A stretch of 64,000 bases of DNA from Opitutus sp. ER46 (lineage in GTDB: Bacteria > Verrucomicrobiota > Verrucomicrobiia > Opitutales > Opitutaceae). The first letter of the stretch is position 1. Each line of letters opens with the position of its first letter. The stretch is from assembly GCF_003054705.1 (NCBI RefSeq), contig NZ_QAYX01000020.1, forward strand, positions 124,001 to 188,000, written 5' to 3'. Below are positions 27,151 through 35,912 of this stretch, piece by piece. A model generated the notes under the pieces. That model made no database searches, was not told where the DNA came from, and saw only the letters and a list, made by a program, of their open reading frames with translations. The translations under genes and the position numbers were made by a program.

Positions 27151-27807
27151 TTACTCGTCGTTAAGAGTGAAGACAATCGGCACCTGCATGTGGGTGTTCA
27201 CGTTACGGCCACCCTTGCGGCCGGGCTTGAACTTCCACTTGCTGACCGCCTGAACGGCCGGAGCCTCAAATTCGCGCTGCGTCGACTTGACCGCATACGC
27301 GTTCTGCACCTCGCCGTTGGCGTCGACGATGAAGTCGACCGTCACCTCGCCGGTGACGCCGGCGCGGCGCATTTCAAACGGGTACTGCGGCGGCGTGCGG
27401 ACGCGCGCCACGGGTTGCTGGTCGAGGCTGGCGAGATCGAACACCTTCATGCCACGGAACTGCGACATGTCGCGGTTCTCGGGAATGGCGACAATGCCCG
27501 TGGCCGGCTTAACATTCTCCGGGGGCGGCGGCTGGATGCGCTGCACGAACGAAGTGTCAGTCACGACCTGCGGAACATCCGTCTGCATCGGCGGAGCAAA
27601 GTCCATCGGCTTGACCGGCTCGTCGCTGGTTTCGACGACTTCGGGTTCCTCAGGCTCGATCGGAGGCATTTCCACCACCTGAATGACCGGGCGCTCCTCC
27701 ACTTTCTTTTGTTCCACCTTCTTCTCCGGAATCAGACGTTCACCAAAGAACGCTCCGCCGTGAATTAGCGCAGAAACGATAAAACCAATGATTAGATCGC
27801 GACGCAT
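27151..27807 (-). CDS. tonB: TonB energy transducer
   Basis: A 218-residue TonB. An N-terminal TM (LIIGFIVSALIHGGAFFGE, residues about 5-23) is followed by a Pro/Glu/Val-rich periplasmic linker (PEEPEVVETSDEPVKPMDF). The TonB C-terminal domain is at about 130-215, with YPFEMRRAGVTGEVTVDFIV and AVSKWKFKPGRKGGR. It spans the periplasm to push energy to outer-membrane receptors. It sits inside the operon, 12 bases after the second exbD. Confidence 0.94.
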   Translation of the reverse strand: MRRDLIIGFIVSALIHGGAFFGERLIPEKKVEQKKVEERPVIQVVEMPPIEPEEPEVVETSDEPVKPMDFAPPMQTDVPQVVTDTSFVQRIQPPPPENVKPATGIVAIPENRDMSQFRGMKVFDLASLDQQPVARVRTPPQYPFEMRRAGVTGEVTVDFIVDANGEVQNAYAVKSTQREFEAPAVQAVSKWKFKPGRKGGRNVNTHMQVPIVFTLNDE

Positions 27808-27819
27808 TGCGAGCGGTGG

Positions 27820-28266
27820 TTATTTGCCCGTGGGGCTGGTGACGGTTTCGACCGACACTTGGTCGATCCTGGCCTTCCGGACCTCGTCCAACACCTGGAC
27901 GACCGGACCGAACTTTGCCCGATTGTCACCGCGGACGAGCACGCGGGGCGCGCTCTCACGGTTTCGGACATTCTCGAGACGAGGCGCGAGCTCACTGGCA
28001 GAAACCAGTTCCGGTGCACCCCGGGCGCCAACCTTCCAGTAGTAAGTGCCGGAATCCGACACCTGGATGTTGATCGTCGTCTCGTCGATCTTGCCGCTGA
28101 CTTCGGCGCTGGCCTTCGGGAGCGTCACGGGAACGGACGCGATCTTGTCGAGTGACAGCGTAAAGAGAACGAATGTGGCGAGGAGGAAGAAGATGACGTC
28201 GATCAGAGGGATGATCTCGATACGCGCCTTTTTTCTGCCTTCTTGCGCCTTGGGACTTCCAGCCAT
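27820..28266 (-). CDS. exbD: ExbD/TolR-family motor subunit, second copy
   Basis: A 148-residue biopolymer-transport protein. A short cytoplasmic N-terminus (KKARIEIIPLIDVIFFLLAT) leads into a TM carrying the proton-binding Asp (PLID), followed by a periplasmic domain. The first 40 residues are almost identical to those of the neighbouring exbD, while the periplasmic half has diverged, pointing to a tandem duplication. The upstream region shows CCTCCTCTCTCACC rather than a Shine-Dalgarno. Confidence 0.93.
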   Translation of the reverse strand: MAGSPKAQEGRKKARIEIIPLIDVIFFLLATFVLFTLSLDKIASVPVTLPKASAEVSGKIDETTINIQVSDSGTYYWKVGARGAPELVSASELAPRLENVRNRESAPRVLVRGDNRAKFGPVVQVLDEVRKARIDQVSVETVTSPTGK

Positions 28267-28311
28267 GGTGAGAGAGGAGGTTGAGTTTGGACTGCGCCTT
28301 GGGCGGGCGGC

Positions 28312-28737
28312 CTATTTGGCCTGACGGACTTTCGTCTCGATCAGGACCTTTTCGAAACCGGCTTTGCGGGCCTCGTCGAAGACGTAGACTGCCGCGTTGA
28401 ACGAGGCGTTCTCGTCACCGTTGATGAGAATGCGGCCGTCCGGATTCGAGGTGTGAAAGACCTGCAGCCGACGCAGGAATTCGTCCAGATTTACGAACTC
28501 CGTGTCCCAAGCGAGGGTGCCCTGCTCGGTGACAGAAATCGTGTGCGTTCCTTCGGTGGCCCGGGGTTCCCCCGTGAAAACCTGCGGCAGGGTAACCCGG
28601 ATGCCTTGCGTCTTGTTCAGTGACAACGTGAACAAAACGAACGTAGCGAGGAGGAAGAAGATGACGTCGATCAGAGGAATGATCTCGATGCGCGCCTTCT
28701 TCGGCCTGCCGCTAACTTGAGCGGTTGATCCAGCCAT
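28312..28737 (-). CDS. exbD: ExbD/TolR-family motor subunit, first copy
   Basis: A 141-residue paralogue of the adjacent exbD with the same TM and conserved Asp (EIIPLIDVIFFLLATFV). The periplasmic domain ends YVFDEARKAGFEKVLIETKV. Motors of this class are ExbB5-ExbD2, so two ExbD forms could build a heterodimeric pore helix pair. It lies 45 bases before the second exbD and 81 after exbB. Confidence 0.93.
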   Translation of the reverse strand: MAGSTAQVSGRPKKARIEIIPLIDVIFFLLATFVLFTLSLNKTQGIRVTLPQVFTGEPRATEGTHTISVTEQGTLAWDTEFVNLDEFLRRLQVFHTSNPDGRILINGDENASFNAAVYVFDEARKAGFEKVLIETKVRQAK

Positions 28738-28818
28738 GATATTAGAGAGCTCGGAGGAGTTGAGAGCCTGAGGGTATACGGTCGGTGAGCGGTTTTCTTA
28801 GGCCGCTCACCGCGAAGG

Positions 28819-29490
28819 TCAGCGAGCAGCGCTCTCCGACTTCTTCATCAGCAGCTCAAGGGCGTGCGAAACGTCGGCCACTTCCTGCTTCGCAACCTCA
28901 GCGCGAGCGTTCACGTAATTGAAGGGGAACAGGCCCGCGATGGCGATGGCCAGACCGCACATGGTGGCGATCAGCGCCTCGGCGACACCACCGGTGATCT
29001 GACCGGCCGCAGCGCCGATATCACCCGTGAGGGAGCCGAAGGTGCGCATCATGCCCGTGACCGTGCCGAGGAGGCCGAGGTACGGAGCCGCCGTGATGCA
29101 GGTATCAAGCGTAGCCATGCCCTGCTGGAAGCGGGCGAGCTCGTGACCAGACGCGCGCACGAACGCGGTCGACATGGAGCTGTCGCGGTTCATGAGGCTG
29201 TACACCACGATCTTGGCGAGGAAGTCCTTGCTCTTCTTGCCGATGGCCAGAGCGGCTTCGACATCACCGCGCTCGACGTTCTCGAGCATCTTTTCGACGA
29301 CCTCGGGTTCACGGGTCGCATTCTCGCGCATGATGAAGATCAGACGCTCGATCACGACGGTGATCATCACAAAGGAGAGCAACAGAATCGGCCACATGAT
29401 CTGCTTACCGGCGAGGAACAGATCCATGAACGACATATCGCTGCCGTCGGGATTTCTCAGCAAAAACGCGATGACTACGTTGTTAATCAT
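28819..29490 (-). CDS. exbB: ExbB/TolQ-family proton-channel subunit
   Basis: A 223-residue MotA/TolQ/ExbB protein. TM1 is at about residues 31-52 (ILLLSFVMITVVIERLIF). The later pair lies around the conserved TITAAPYLGLLGTVTGMM-type core (LDTCITAAPYLGLLGTVTG) and ATMCGLAIAIAGLFPFNYV. It is the first gene of the seven-gene Ton operon. The ATG is directly preceded by TTCCTCCT, the complement of a Shine-Dalgarno. It supplies the proton-driven stator for TonB. Confidence 0.94.
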   Translation of the reverse strand: MINNVVIAFLLRNPDGSDMSFMDLFLAGKQIMWPILLLSFVMITVVIERLIFIMRENATREPEVVEKMLENVERGDVEAALAIGKKSKDFLAKIVVYSLMNRDSSMSTAFVRASGHELARFQQGMATLDTCITAAPYLGLLGTVTGMMRTFGSLTGDIGAAAGQITGGVAEALIATMCGLAIAIAGLFPFNYVNARAEVAKQEVADVSHALELLMKKSESAAR

Positions 29491-29750
29491 AGGAGGAACT
29501 TGAGTTGTTGGTCTTGTCTGCGAGTTAAGAAAGTCTGGTGTCCGCGTTCACCGTCACTGACAGCGAATTGCCCCCATTGAGCGATGGGAACGATCACGGT
29601 ACCGGAAAACGGGTGGTAACCTCTCCGCACCTTGTGCCGTCTTCTGCGCAAACCTTGGCGAACATTGGAGTTCGGCCGGGCGGCTGAGGACAGAATTATT
29701 CAGCATAGTGCTGCGGTGATTTTGGGGACGGGAAACTGAGCAAAACGCGA

Positions 29751-29779
29751 ACTACGGTCCATGCGAAGTTGAGTGTCAA
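29751..29779 (-). promoter_or_regulatory. Candidate promoter for the Ton operon
   Basis: TTGACA at 29774-29779 (minus strand) with a 17-base spacer and CGTAGT at 29751-29756. The -35 is perfect, the -10 poor (3 of 6). It would give a leader of about 250 bases before exbB. The TTGACA is half of a GTTGA/TCAAC inverted repeat. Confidence 0.25.
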
Positions 29780-29885
29780 CCTACTTTGTCCTCTGGGAAA
29801 CTGCGTAGCTGCGTTGCACAACTTCGGTTGCGCACCTTGCGACGCGCGTACCGTCCATCGCCCGATGCATTCTCGGGAAAATCGC

Positions 29886-29901
29886 GACCGTACTTTCGGT
29901 C
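29886..29901 (-). terminator. Weak terminator after the tRNA cluster
   Basis: A 5-bp GACCG/CGGTC stem with a 6-base loop is followed on the minus strand by GCGATTTT. It lies 10 bases after tRNA-Gln. The T-tract is short. Confidence 0.35.
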
Positions 29902-29911
29902 AAAAGATGGC

Positions 29912-29981
29912 TGCCCGACTAGGACTCGAACCTAGACAAAACGAGTCAGAGTCGTTTGTGCTACCATTACACCATCGGGCA
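29912..29981 (-). tRNA. tRNA-Gln (CUG)
   Basis: Folds as a cloverleaf on the minus strand. The 7-bp acceptor stem (TGCCCGA/TCGGGCA) starts with U1-A72, as in many tRNA-Gln. The D arm, anticodon stem AACGA/TCGTT with loop CTCTGAC (anticodon CTG), and a CTAGG/CCTAG T arm with TTCGAGT are all present. CCA is not encoded. Confidence 0.95.
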
Positions 29982-30064
29982 GAAATTGAACCACTGGGAC
30001 GCCGCACATGGAGGTGTACGACGCCCGCGGAAAGGGCTGGGTTCCTTTACGGGAGCAAGGCTGG

Positions 30065-30136
30065 AGCCGGCGACTGGATTCGAACCCGCAACCGCCTGTT
30101 TACAAAACAGGTGCTCTACCGTTGAGCTACGCCGGC
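30065..30136 (-). tRNA. tRNA-Thr (UGU)
   Basis: Cloverleaf on the minus strand. The acceptor is GCCGGCG/CGCCGGC with discriminator U. The anticodon stem CCTGT/ACAGG has loop TTTGTAA, anticodon TGT. The T stem has one G-A mismatch and one G-U pair (GCGGG against CCAGT), which is a little weak. CCA is not encoded. Confidence 0.93.
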
Positions 30137-30317
30137 AAAGTCGGAGTGACATCACCAAGCTGGACTGGGAAATAACACGTTGCGCGCGGGGAGAAGGACG
30201 CTCTTCGCCGGGGCTATCGAGTGCGGTCACCTACACGCAAACCAAGCTGGATCAAAAAACAACTTCGCCTCTGAAGGTCTGTCCACCACCTCGAACCGGC
30301 GAAGCGGCGCTAGATGG

Positions 30318-30390
30318 TGGCTCCCCGGGGACTCGAACCCCGAACCTACTGATTAAGAGTCAGCTGCTCTACCATTGAGCTAGGAAGCCA
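30318..30390 (-). tRNA. tRNA-Lys (CUU)
   Basis: Cloverleaf on the minus strand. Acceptor stem TGGCTTC with GGGAGCCA at the end; anticodon stem GCTGA/TCAGT with loop CTCTTAA, anticodon CTT; T arm with GGTTCGAGTCC. First of the three-gene tRNA cluster on this strand. Confidence 0.92.
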
Positions 30391-30663
30391 AGGACAAGAA
30401 AGGGTGAAAAAACTCGGGAACGCCTGCCTGATGTCAACTGCGATTTCGCACCCAGCGCATTGAAATTCTGGAAAACCTTATTCCAGCGACGACATCGCTC
30501 ATCTCACCACGGCAGACAGCGCTGGACCTCGGCCGTTTGCGCGCGATCTATCACCGCGGTCTGGACGCCCCCACCCTCGCGCCCCGCTCCGGCTCGACGA
30601 CTCGGCTTCGTCAGCGCACCAGCGAACACTTGACCCTTCTCCCGGTTCGATCAGCACCGGCGC

Positions 30664-32067
30664 GTGGCGTCCCACCCCCACACCCGCCCAGGTCCCCCCC
30701 TTGCTCCCACGGATGCGTTTTTGCGCCTGGCGCGCCGCCGCGGCGTGGCGTGGCTGGACAGCAGCCTTCCCCGCGCCGGTGACGGACGTCACTCGATCTT
30801 GTGCGCAGAGCCGCGGTGGACCTTTCGTTCCTACGGCCCCCGCTGGGAGATCAGCTATGCAGACGGGCATCTCGAGCGCGGCGACCGCGACGCGATCGCC
30901 GAACTCGATCGACGGCTAGCCCAACGAAGAATCCCAATCTCTGCCGATGGGCCGGCCCTGCCTTTCTACGGCGGCGCCATCGGCTGGCTCAGCTACGACT
31001 TAGGACGCCAGTTTGAGCGGCTCGGTTCCGGCCCGATCGAGGACGTCCACCTGCCCGATCTCCACCTCGCCTGGTACGATGCCGCTGCAGTCTGGGATCA
31101 CGCCGCCCAACAACTCACTCTCGTGAGCATTGAGGGTGAACGTCCTGCCGAAGCCGCCGTGGCGGAACTCGCACGCTGGCTTAATGAGCCGGCCCCGTCC
31201 TCCACCCTACCCGCCACCGCCCCGCCACCGTGCATCGCGCAGGCGAACTTCACCCGCGACACCTACGAGACTGGCGTCCGCACCGTGCGCCAACGGATCG
31301 CTCAGGGAGAATTCTACCAGCTCAACCTCGTCCAGCGGTTCCGTTGTTCCCCCCAGGAGCTCCCCGCGACCACGTACCTTCGTCTCCGCGCTGCCAACCC
31401 CGCCCCCTTTGCCGCGTACCTCAGTGCGGAAGACATCTGCATTCTGAGCAGTTCACCCGAGCGCTTCCTCGAGGTGGAGCCCGATGGCCGCGTCCGCACC
31501 TGCCCGATCAAGGGCACCCGCCGGCGCGGCGCATCGCCCGCCGACGACGCCTCGCTCCGTGCTGAACTCCTCGCGAGTCCAAAGGAGCGCGCGGAACTGC
31601 TCATGATCGTCGACCTCCTGCGCAACGACCTCGGACGCGTCTGCACCGCCGGCAGCATTGAAGTGCCCCGACTGCATTCACTCGAAAGCTTCGCCACCGT
31701 CCACCACCTCGTCGGCGAGGTCCGCGGCCAGCTTCGGCCCGAGGTCACCCCGGGCTCCCTGTTGCGGGCTGTATTTCCCGGAGGTTCGATCACCGGCGCA
31801 CCCAAAGTCAGCGCGATGCGCGCCATCGACCAACTGGAGCCAACCCGGCGCGGCATCGGCATGGGCTCGATCGGTTACTTCAGCGCCCACGGCCGGATCG
31901 ATCTCTCGATCGCCATCCGCACCATTATCTCCCACTCGGGCGTCGCCGATATCCCGGTCGGCGCCGGCATTGTCTGGGACTCGGATCCGTCGTCAGAGTA
32001 CGAGGAAACCCTTGCCAAGGCCCGGGCCCAGTTCGCCGCCCTGGGAGTCACCGCGATCATCCCATGA
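30664..32067 (+). CDS. pabB: Aminodeoxychorismate synthase component I
   Basis: A 467-residue chorismate-binding enzyme that makes 4-amino-4-deoxychorismate for folate. The key PIKGT motif (in RTCPIKGTRRRG) has the Lys that marks PabB, where anthranilate synthase (TrpE) has Ala. The remaining signatures, LLMIVDLLRNDLGRVC and GGSITGAPKVSAMRAIDQLE, are intact. It starts at a GTG (30664) without a clear ribosome-binding site. It overlaps pabC by 4 bases (ATGA), so the two are coupled. The glutaminase partner PabA/TrpG is not in the window. Confidence 0.93.
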   Translation: MASHPHTRPGPPLAPTDAFLRLARRRGVAWLDSSLPRAGDGRHSILCAEPRWTFRSYGPRWEISYADGHLERGDRDAIAELDRRLAQRRIPISADGPALPFYGGAIGWLSYDLGRQFERLGSGPIEDVHLPDLHLAWYDAAAVWDHAAQQLTLVSIEGERPAEAAVAELARWLNEPAPSSTLPATAPPPCIAQANFTRDTYETGVRTVRQRIAQGEFYQLNLVQRFRCSPQELPATTYLRLRAANPAPFAAYLSAEDICILSSSPERFLEVEPDGRVRTCPIKGTRRRGASPADDASLRAELLASPKERAELLMIVDLLRNDLGRVCTAGSIEVPRLHSLESFATVHHLVGEVRGQLRPEVTPGSLLRAVFPGGSITGAPKVSAMRAIDQLEPTRRGIGMGSIGYFSAHGRIDLSIAIRTIISHSGVADIPVGAGIVWDSDPSSEYEETLAKARAQFAALGVTAIIP

Positions 32068-32879
32068 ACCTGATCACCAATGGCCAGCTTCGTCCCGCCG
32101 CCGACGGCCTGACCGCACTGCCGACCGGCGCACCCGGCGTCTTCGAAACCCTCGCCCTCGTTCACCGCACGCCGCTGCTTTGGGACGAACACTGGGCCCG
32201 TTTCAGCGCTGGTTGCCGCTGGTTTGGATTCGCGGCTCCCTTCACCGCAGAAGCAGCCCGGGACTACATGCTCGCCCTCGCCACCCATAACAACTGCCCC
32301 ACCGGCGTGCTTCGTTACGCCGCCTGGAGGGAGTCCTCCGGTAGCGTTGCCTGGCAGATTGAGGTCGGCCCGCCTCGCCCGCACCAGGGCAAGGCTGCCT
32401 TCCGCGTCCGCACCGGCCCGACGCTGCCGCGGCCCACCGCCGACCAGGCGATGAAACACCTGAATCGCTCTCCCTGGCTCGGTGCCCTCCAGGCCGCCCG
32501 CGCCGCCGGGTGCGACGAGACCCTTCTGCTCGATGACCAGGGCCGCCTGGTCGAGGGTGCCGTCTCCAACGTCTTGCTTGTCGCCGGACGAACCCTCCGC
32601 ACCCCGCCGCTCTCGTCCGGCGCGCTCCCGGGCATCATGCGCGCCCAGGTGCTCGCGTTCGCCAGCCAACTCGGCTGGTCGATCACGGAGGCAGACTGCC
32701 GCCCCGCCGACGCCCACGCCGCCGACGAGATATGGCTGACCAACGCACTGGTCGGCATCCGCCCGGTCTCGGCCTACGACGATACCGCCCTGCCTGAGCC
32801 CCGGCCCATCCTCGACGCATTTCGTCGCGCGTGGATCCCCGCTTACGGCTGGGACCCCGTGCTTATCGTTCCGGGCTGA
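32064..32879 (+). CDS. pabC: 4-Amino-4-deoxychorismate lyase (aminotransferase class IV)
   Basis: A 271-residue PLP enzyme that converts the PabB product to p-aminobenzoate and pyruvate. Fold-type IV features are visible: the catalytic Lys region MKHLNRSPWLGALQAA, the LVEGAVSNVLLV segment with the ring-nitrogen Glu, and EIWLTNALVGIRPV near the end. It is coupled to pabB. Branched-chain or D-amino acid aminotransferase is the alternative for this fold, but the context supports PabC. Confidence 0.88.
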   Translation: MNLITNGQLRPAADGLTALPTGAPGVFETLALVHRTPLLWDEHWARFSAGCRWFGFAAPFTAEAARDYMLALATHNNCPTGVLRYAAWRESSGSVAWQIEVGPPRPHQGKAAFRVRTGPTLPRPTADQAMKHLNRSPWLGALQAARAAGCDETLLLDDQGRLVEGAVSNVLLVAGRTLRTPPLSSGALPGIMRAQVLAFASQLGWSITEADCRPADAHAADEIWLTNALVGIRPVSAYDDTALPEPRPILDAFRRAWIPAYGWDPVLIVPG

Positions 32880-33011
32880 CCCGCCGCCGCCCAACGCCCG
32901 ATCGCCGTCCGGCCAAATCCGATTATCGGAGTCCCCGGCCCTTGCCTCCTGTCGGAGGCGCGTCCAATCACTCTCCTCCTGCTTTCGATCACTCCTCCCC
33001 CCTCCGCCGTC

Positions 33012-35261
33012 ATGTTTGCCGCGTCACGCCTCACCACCGCCTTTCTCGCCCTCGTTTTGGCCGCCGCTGCTTCAGCTGCGACTTCGCCAACCGCTCAGGA
33101 TGCCCGCGTCCGTGAACTCCTCGCCCGGATGTCGCTCGAGGAGAAGATCGGTCAGCTCAATCAATACTCCTCCCGTGAACTTAAGACCGGCCCCGGCTCC
33201 GATGAGGATCTCGTCGCCATGGTCACGCGCGGCCAGATCGGCAGCCTCCTCAACGTCATCGGGGCGGAAGAAACGCGCAAGTGGCAGAAGCTCGCGGTCG
33301 AGTCCTCTCGGCACCACATCCCGCTGCTCTTCGGCCTCGACGTTATCCACGGCTACCGGACCGTCTTTCCCATCCCGCTCGCCACCGCCGCGTCCTGGGA
33401 CCTGGCCTTGATCGAGCGCGCCGAGCGCATCGCCGCCACCGAAACCGCGGCCGCCGGCGTGCATTGGACGTTTGCTCCCATGGTCGACATCTCCCGCGAT
33501 CCGCGCTGGGGCCGCATGTCCGAGGGCCCGGGCGAGGACCCGTACCTTGCCGCCGCCATCGCCCGCGCCCGCGTGCACGGTTTTCAGGGCGATGACCTCG
33601 CCGCCGTCGACACCGTGCTCGCGTGCGTAAAGCACTTCGCCGCTTACGGCGCCGCCCAGGCCGGACGTGACTACTTCACCACCGATGTCACGGAGCGCGT
33701 GCTGCGCGACGTGTACCTGCCGCCCTTCCGCGCGGCCGTCGACGCCGGCGTCGGCACCGTCATGGCGGCCTTCAACGACCTCGACGGCACTCCCGCCTCG
33801 GCCAATGCCTTCCTGCTCGACCGCGTCCTCCGCCGAGAATGGGGCTTCCGCGGCTTCGTGGTCTCCGACTGGGCCAGCATCCGTGAGATGCTCGAGCACG
33901 GCAACGTCGCCAATCTCCATGAGGCCGGACTCAAGGCCTTCGCCGCCGGGCTCGACATGGACATGGAGAGCAATGCCTACCGCGACACCCTTGCCGCCGA
34001 CGTCAAATCCGGCGTGATCGCCCCGGCCCGCCTCGACGCCGCCGTCACCGCCATCCTCACCGCCAAGGCGCGCCTTGGCCTGCTCGACGATCCTTTCCGC
34101 TATAGCGATGAGTCCCGCGAAAAGGCCACTCTCCTCAAGCCCGAGTTTCTCGCCGCCGCCCGCGAAGCGGCCTGTCGCTCCTGCGTCTTGCTCAAGAACG
34201 AGCACGGCATCCTGCCGCTGGCGACAGGTAACATCACCGTCGGGCTGGTTGGTCCCCTGGCCGATGCACCGTACGACCAGATGGGCGCCTGGCACGGGCG
34301 AGGCCGCAAGGAGGACAGCATCACGCTCCTGCGCGCGCTCGAACAACTCCTGCCGCCGGAACGCCTGAAATTCGCCGCCGGGTGCGCCGCCAACGATCTT
34401 GAGACCGCCGGGATCGTGGCCGCCCGCCGCGTCGCCGAGGAGTCTGACGTCGTGATCGTCGCCGTCGGCGAAGGCGCCGACCAGAGCGGCGAAGCCACCA
34501 GCCGCGCCTCGCTCGATCTCTCCGGTCCTCAACTCGAGCTCCTCCGCGAAGTTCACGCCGCCGGCAAACCGATCGTCCTCGTCCTCCTGACCGGACGCCC
34601 ACTCATGATCGAAGCCGTCGAACCGCTCGTCGACGCCATCCTCGTCGCCTGGCACCCCGGCACGATGGGCGGCCCTGCCATCACTGATGTCCTGACCGGG
34701 GCCTACAATCCTTCCGGTCGGCTGCCGGTCACGTGGCCCCGCTCCGTTGGCCAGATTCCGATTTTCCACGCGCAGAAGAACTCGGGACGTCCGCAGCCGA
34801 AGTCGGCCAGCGACCGGTACTACTCCCACTACATCGATTCGCCGAACACGCCCCTTTACCCGTTTGGTTTCGGGCTGAGCTACACGCACTTCGAGTACGA
34901 TCAGCTGCGGCTCAGCGCGCCCCGCATTCAGCCTGATGCCGCCCTCAGCGTGACCGTGCGCGTGCGTAACGCCGGCGCGCGTGCCGGCGAGGACGTCGTG
35001 CAACTCTACCTCCGTGACCACGTCGGCTCGGTCACGCGTCCCGTGCGGGAGCTGAAGGGGTTTCGGAAGATCTCCCTCGCCGCCGGCGAAGCGCAGGACG
35101 TGAGTTTCACGCTTACGCCCGCCGAGCTCGCCTTCTGGCGCGCCGACATGACCTTCGGCGTCGAGCCGGGAACCTTCAGCGTATTCGTCGGCGCCAATGC
35201 GATGGCACCACTCACCGCCTCGTTCGAGGTCGAGCCAGCCGTCCGCGCCGCTAGCCGCTGA
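33012..35261 (+). CDS. bglX: Glycoside hydrolase family 3 beta-glucosidase, secreted
   Basis: A 749-residue BglX-like exo-acting hydrolase. A signal peptide (about 1-22) is followed by the GH3 TIM-barrel with KHFAAYG and the nucleophile D286 in GFVVSDWASIRE, then the alpha/beta sandwich domain (about 390-600), and a C-terminal fibronectin-III-like domain (about 660-735). It should cleave terminal beta-glucosyl units in the periplasm. Its 3' end abuts the convergent response regulator at 35268. CTCCTCC-rich sequence lies upstream of its ATG. Confidence 0.93.
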   Translation: MFAASRLTTAFLALVLAAAASAATSPTAQDARVRELLARMSLEEKIGQLNQYSSRELKTGPGSDEDLVAMVTRGQIGSLLNVIGAEETRKWQKLAVESSRHHIPLLFGLDVIHGYRTVFPIPLATAASWDLALIERAERIAATETAAAGVHWTFAPMVDISRDPRWGRMSEGPGEDPYLAAAIARARVHGFQGDDLAAVDTVLACVKHFAAYGAAQAGRDYFTTDVTERVLRDVYLPPFRAAVDAGVGTVMAAFNDLDGTPASANAFLLDRVLRREWGFRGFVVSDWASIREMLEHGNVANLHEAGLKAFAAGLDMDMESNAYRDTLAADVKSGVIAPARLDAAVTAILTAKARLGLLDDPFRYSDESREKATLLKPEFLAAAREAACRSCVLLKNEHGILPLATGNITVGLVGPLADAPYDQMGAWHGRGRKEDSITLLRALEQLLPPERLKFAAGCAANDLETAGIVAARRVAEESDVVIVAVGEGADQSGEATSRASLDLSGPQLELLREVHAAGKPIVLVLLTGRPLMIEAVEPLVDAILVAWHPGTMGGPAITDVLTGAYNPSGRLPVTWPRSVGQIPIFHAQKNSGRPQPKSASDRYYSHYIDSPNTPLYPFGFGLSYTHFEYDQLRLSAPRIQPDAALSVTVRVRNAGARAGEDVVQLYLRDHVGSVTRPVRELKGFRKISLAAGEAQDVSFTLTPAELAFWRADMTFGVEPGTFSVFVGANAMAPLTASFEVEPAVRAASR

Positions 35262-35267
35262 GGCCCC

Positions 35268-35912
35268 TCAGAGCCGCAGGATCCCCCGCTGCAGTGCGAG
35301 CGTGACCGCCTGGGTGCGGTCCGCCACGCGGAGCTTGGCCAGGATGCTTTTCAGGTGATCCTTCGCCGTGTGCTCACTGATGTGGAGCGCGTCCGCGAGT
35401 TCCTTATTGGAAAGCCCCTTGGCCACTTCCCGCAGCACATCGAGTTCACGCGTCGTCAGCTCCTCGAAGAGCTGCCGTGACTTCAAGCGGGTCGCGACGT
35501 TCTGCGGAATCCAGCGCCGTCCCGCCGCGACCGCCCGAATCGCGGGAATGAGTTCCTCCCCGGTCGCGCTCTTCAGCACATAGCCGTTGGCGCCCGCCGC
35601 GAGGGCGTTGTGGATCTCCTCGTCGCCATCAAAGGCGCTCAACATCAGGATGCGGGCCCGTTCCGACACGCGTCTGATCTCCGCCGTCGCCTCCGGGCCA
35701 GACTTTCCCGGCATGCGCAGGTCCATCAGCACGAGATCCGGCTGCAGTTCACGGAAGAGCGCGATCGCCCGGTCACCGTCGTCCGCCTCGCCCACGACGC
35801 GCAGGTCCGGCTCGGTGTTCACGAGCGCGACGAGCCCGATCCGCACGACAAAGTGATCGTCCACCACGAGCACGCGCAGCGGCTCCTCCGCCGTACCGGG
35901 CAGCGCGCTCAT
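35268..35912 (-). CDS. NarL/FixJ-type response regulator
   Basis: A 214-residue regulator. The receiver has the acidic pair D18/D19, phospho-acceptor D64 in VLMDLRMPGKSG, and the expected Ser and Lys later. The LuxR-type HTH is in the C-terminal third (LTTRELDVLREVAKGLSNKE then ISEHTAKDHLKSILAKL). It overlaps the kinase gene by 4 bases (35909-35912). Its place amid glucan-hydrolase genes suggests control of that locus. Confidence 0.94.
   Translation of the reverse strand: MSALPGTAEEPLRVLVVDDHFVVRIGLVALVNTEPDLRVVGEADDGDRAIALFRELQPDLVLMDLRMPGKSGPEATAEIRRVSERARILMLSAFDGDEEIHNALAAGANGYVLKSATGEELIPAIRAVAAGRRWIPQNVATRLKSRQLFEELTTRELDVLREVAKGLSNKELADALHISEHTAKDHLKSILAKLRVADRTQAVTLALQRGILRL

Larger units (their letters stand above)
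29491..29911 (-). other. Intergenic region between exbB and the tRNA cluster
   Basis: About 420 bases without a gene. It holds the exbB promoter region and the end of the tRNA transcript. A perfect TTGACA on the minus strand (29774-29779) is followed 17 bases on by the weak -10 candidate CGTAGT. No riboswitch or iron-regulator box was recognised. Confidence 0.45.

Noticed and set aside
33072-35021. A 649-codon minus-strand open frame
   Set aside because: Antisense to the GH3 gene, which has an intact active site and signal peptide.
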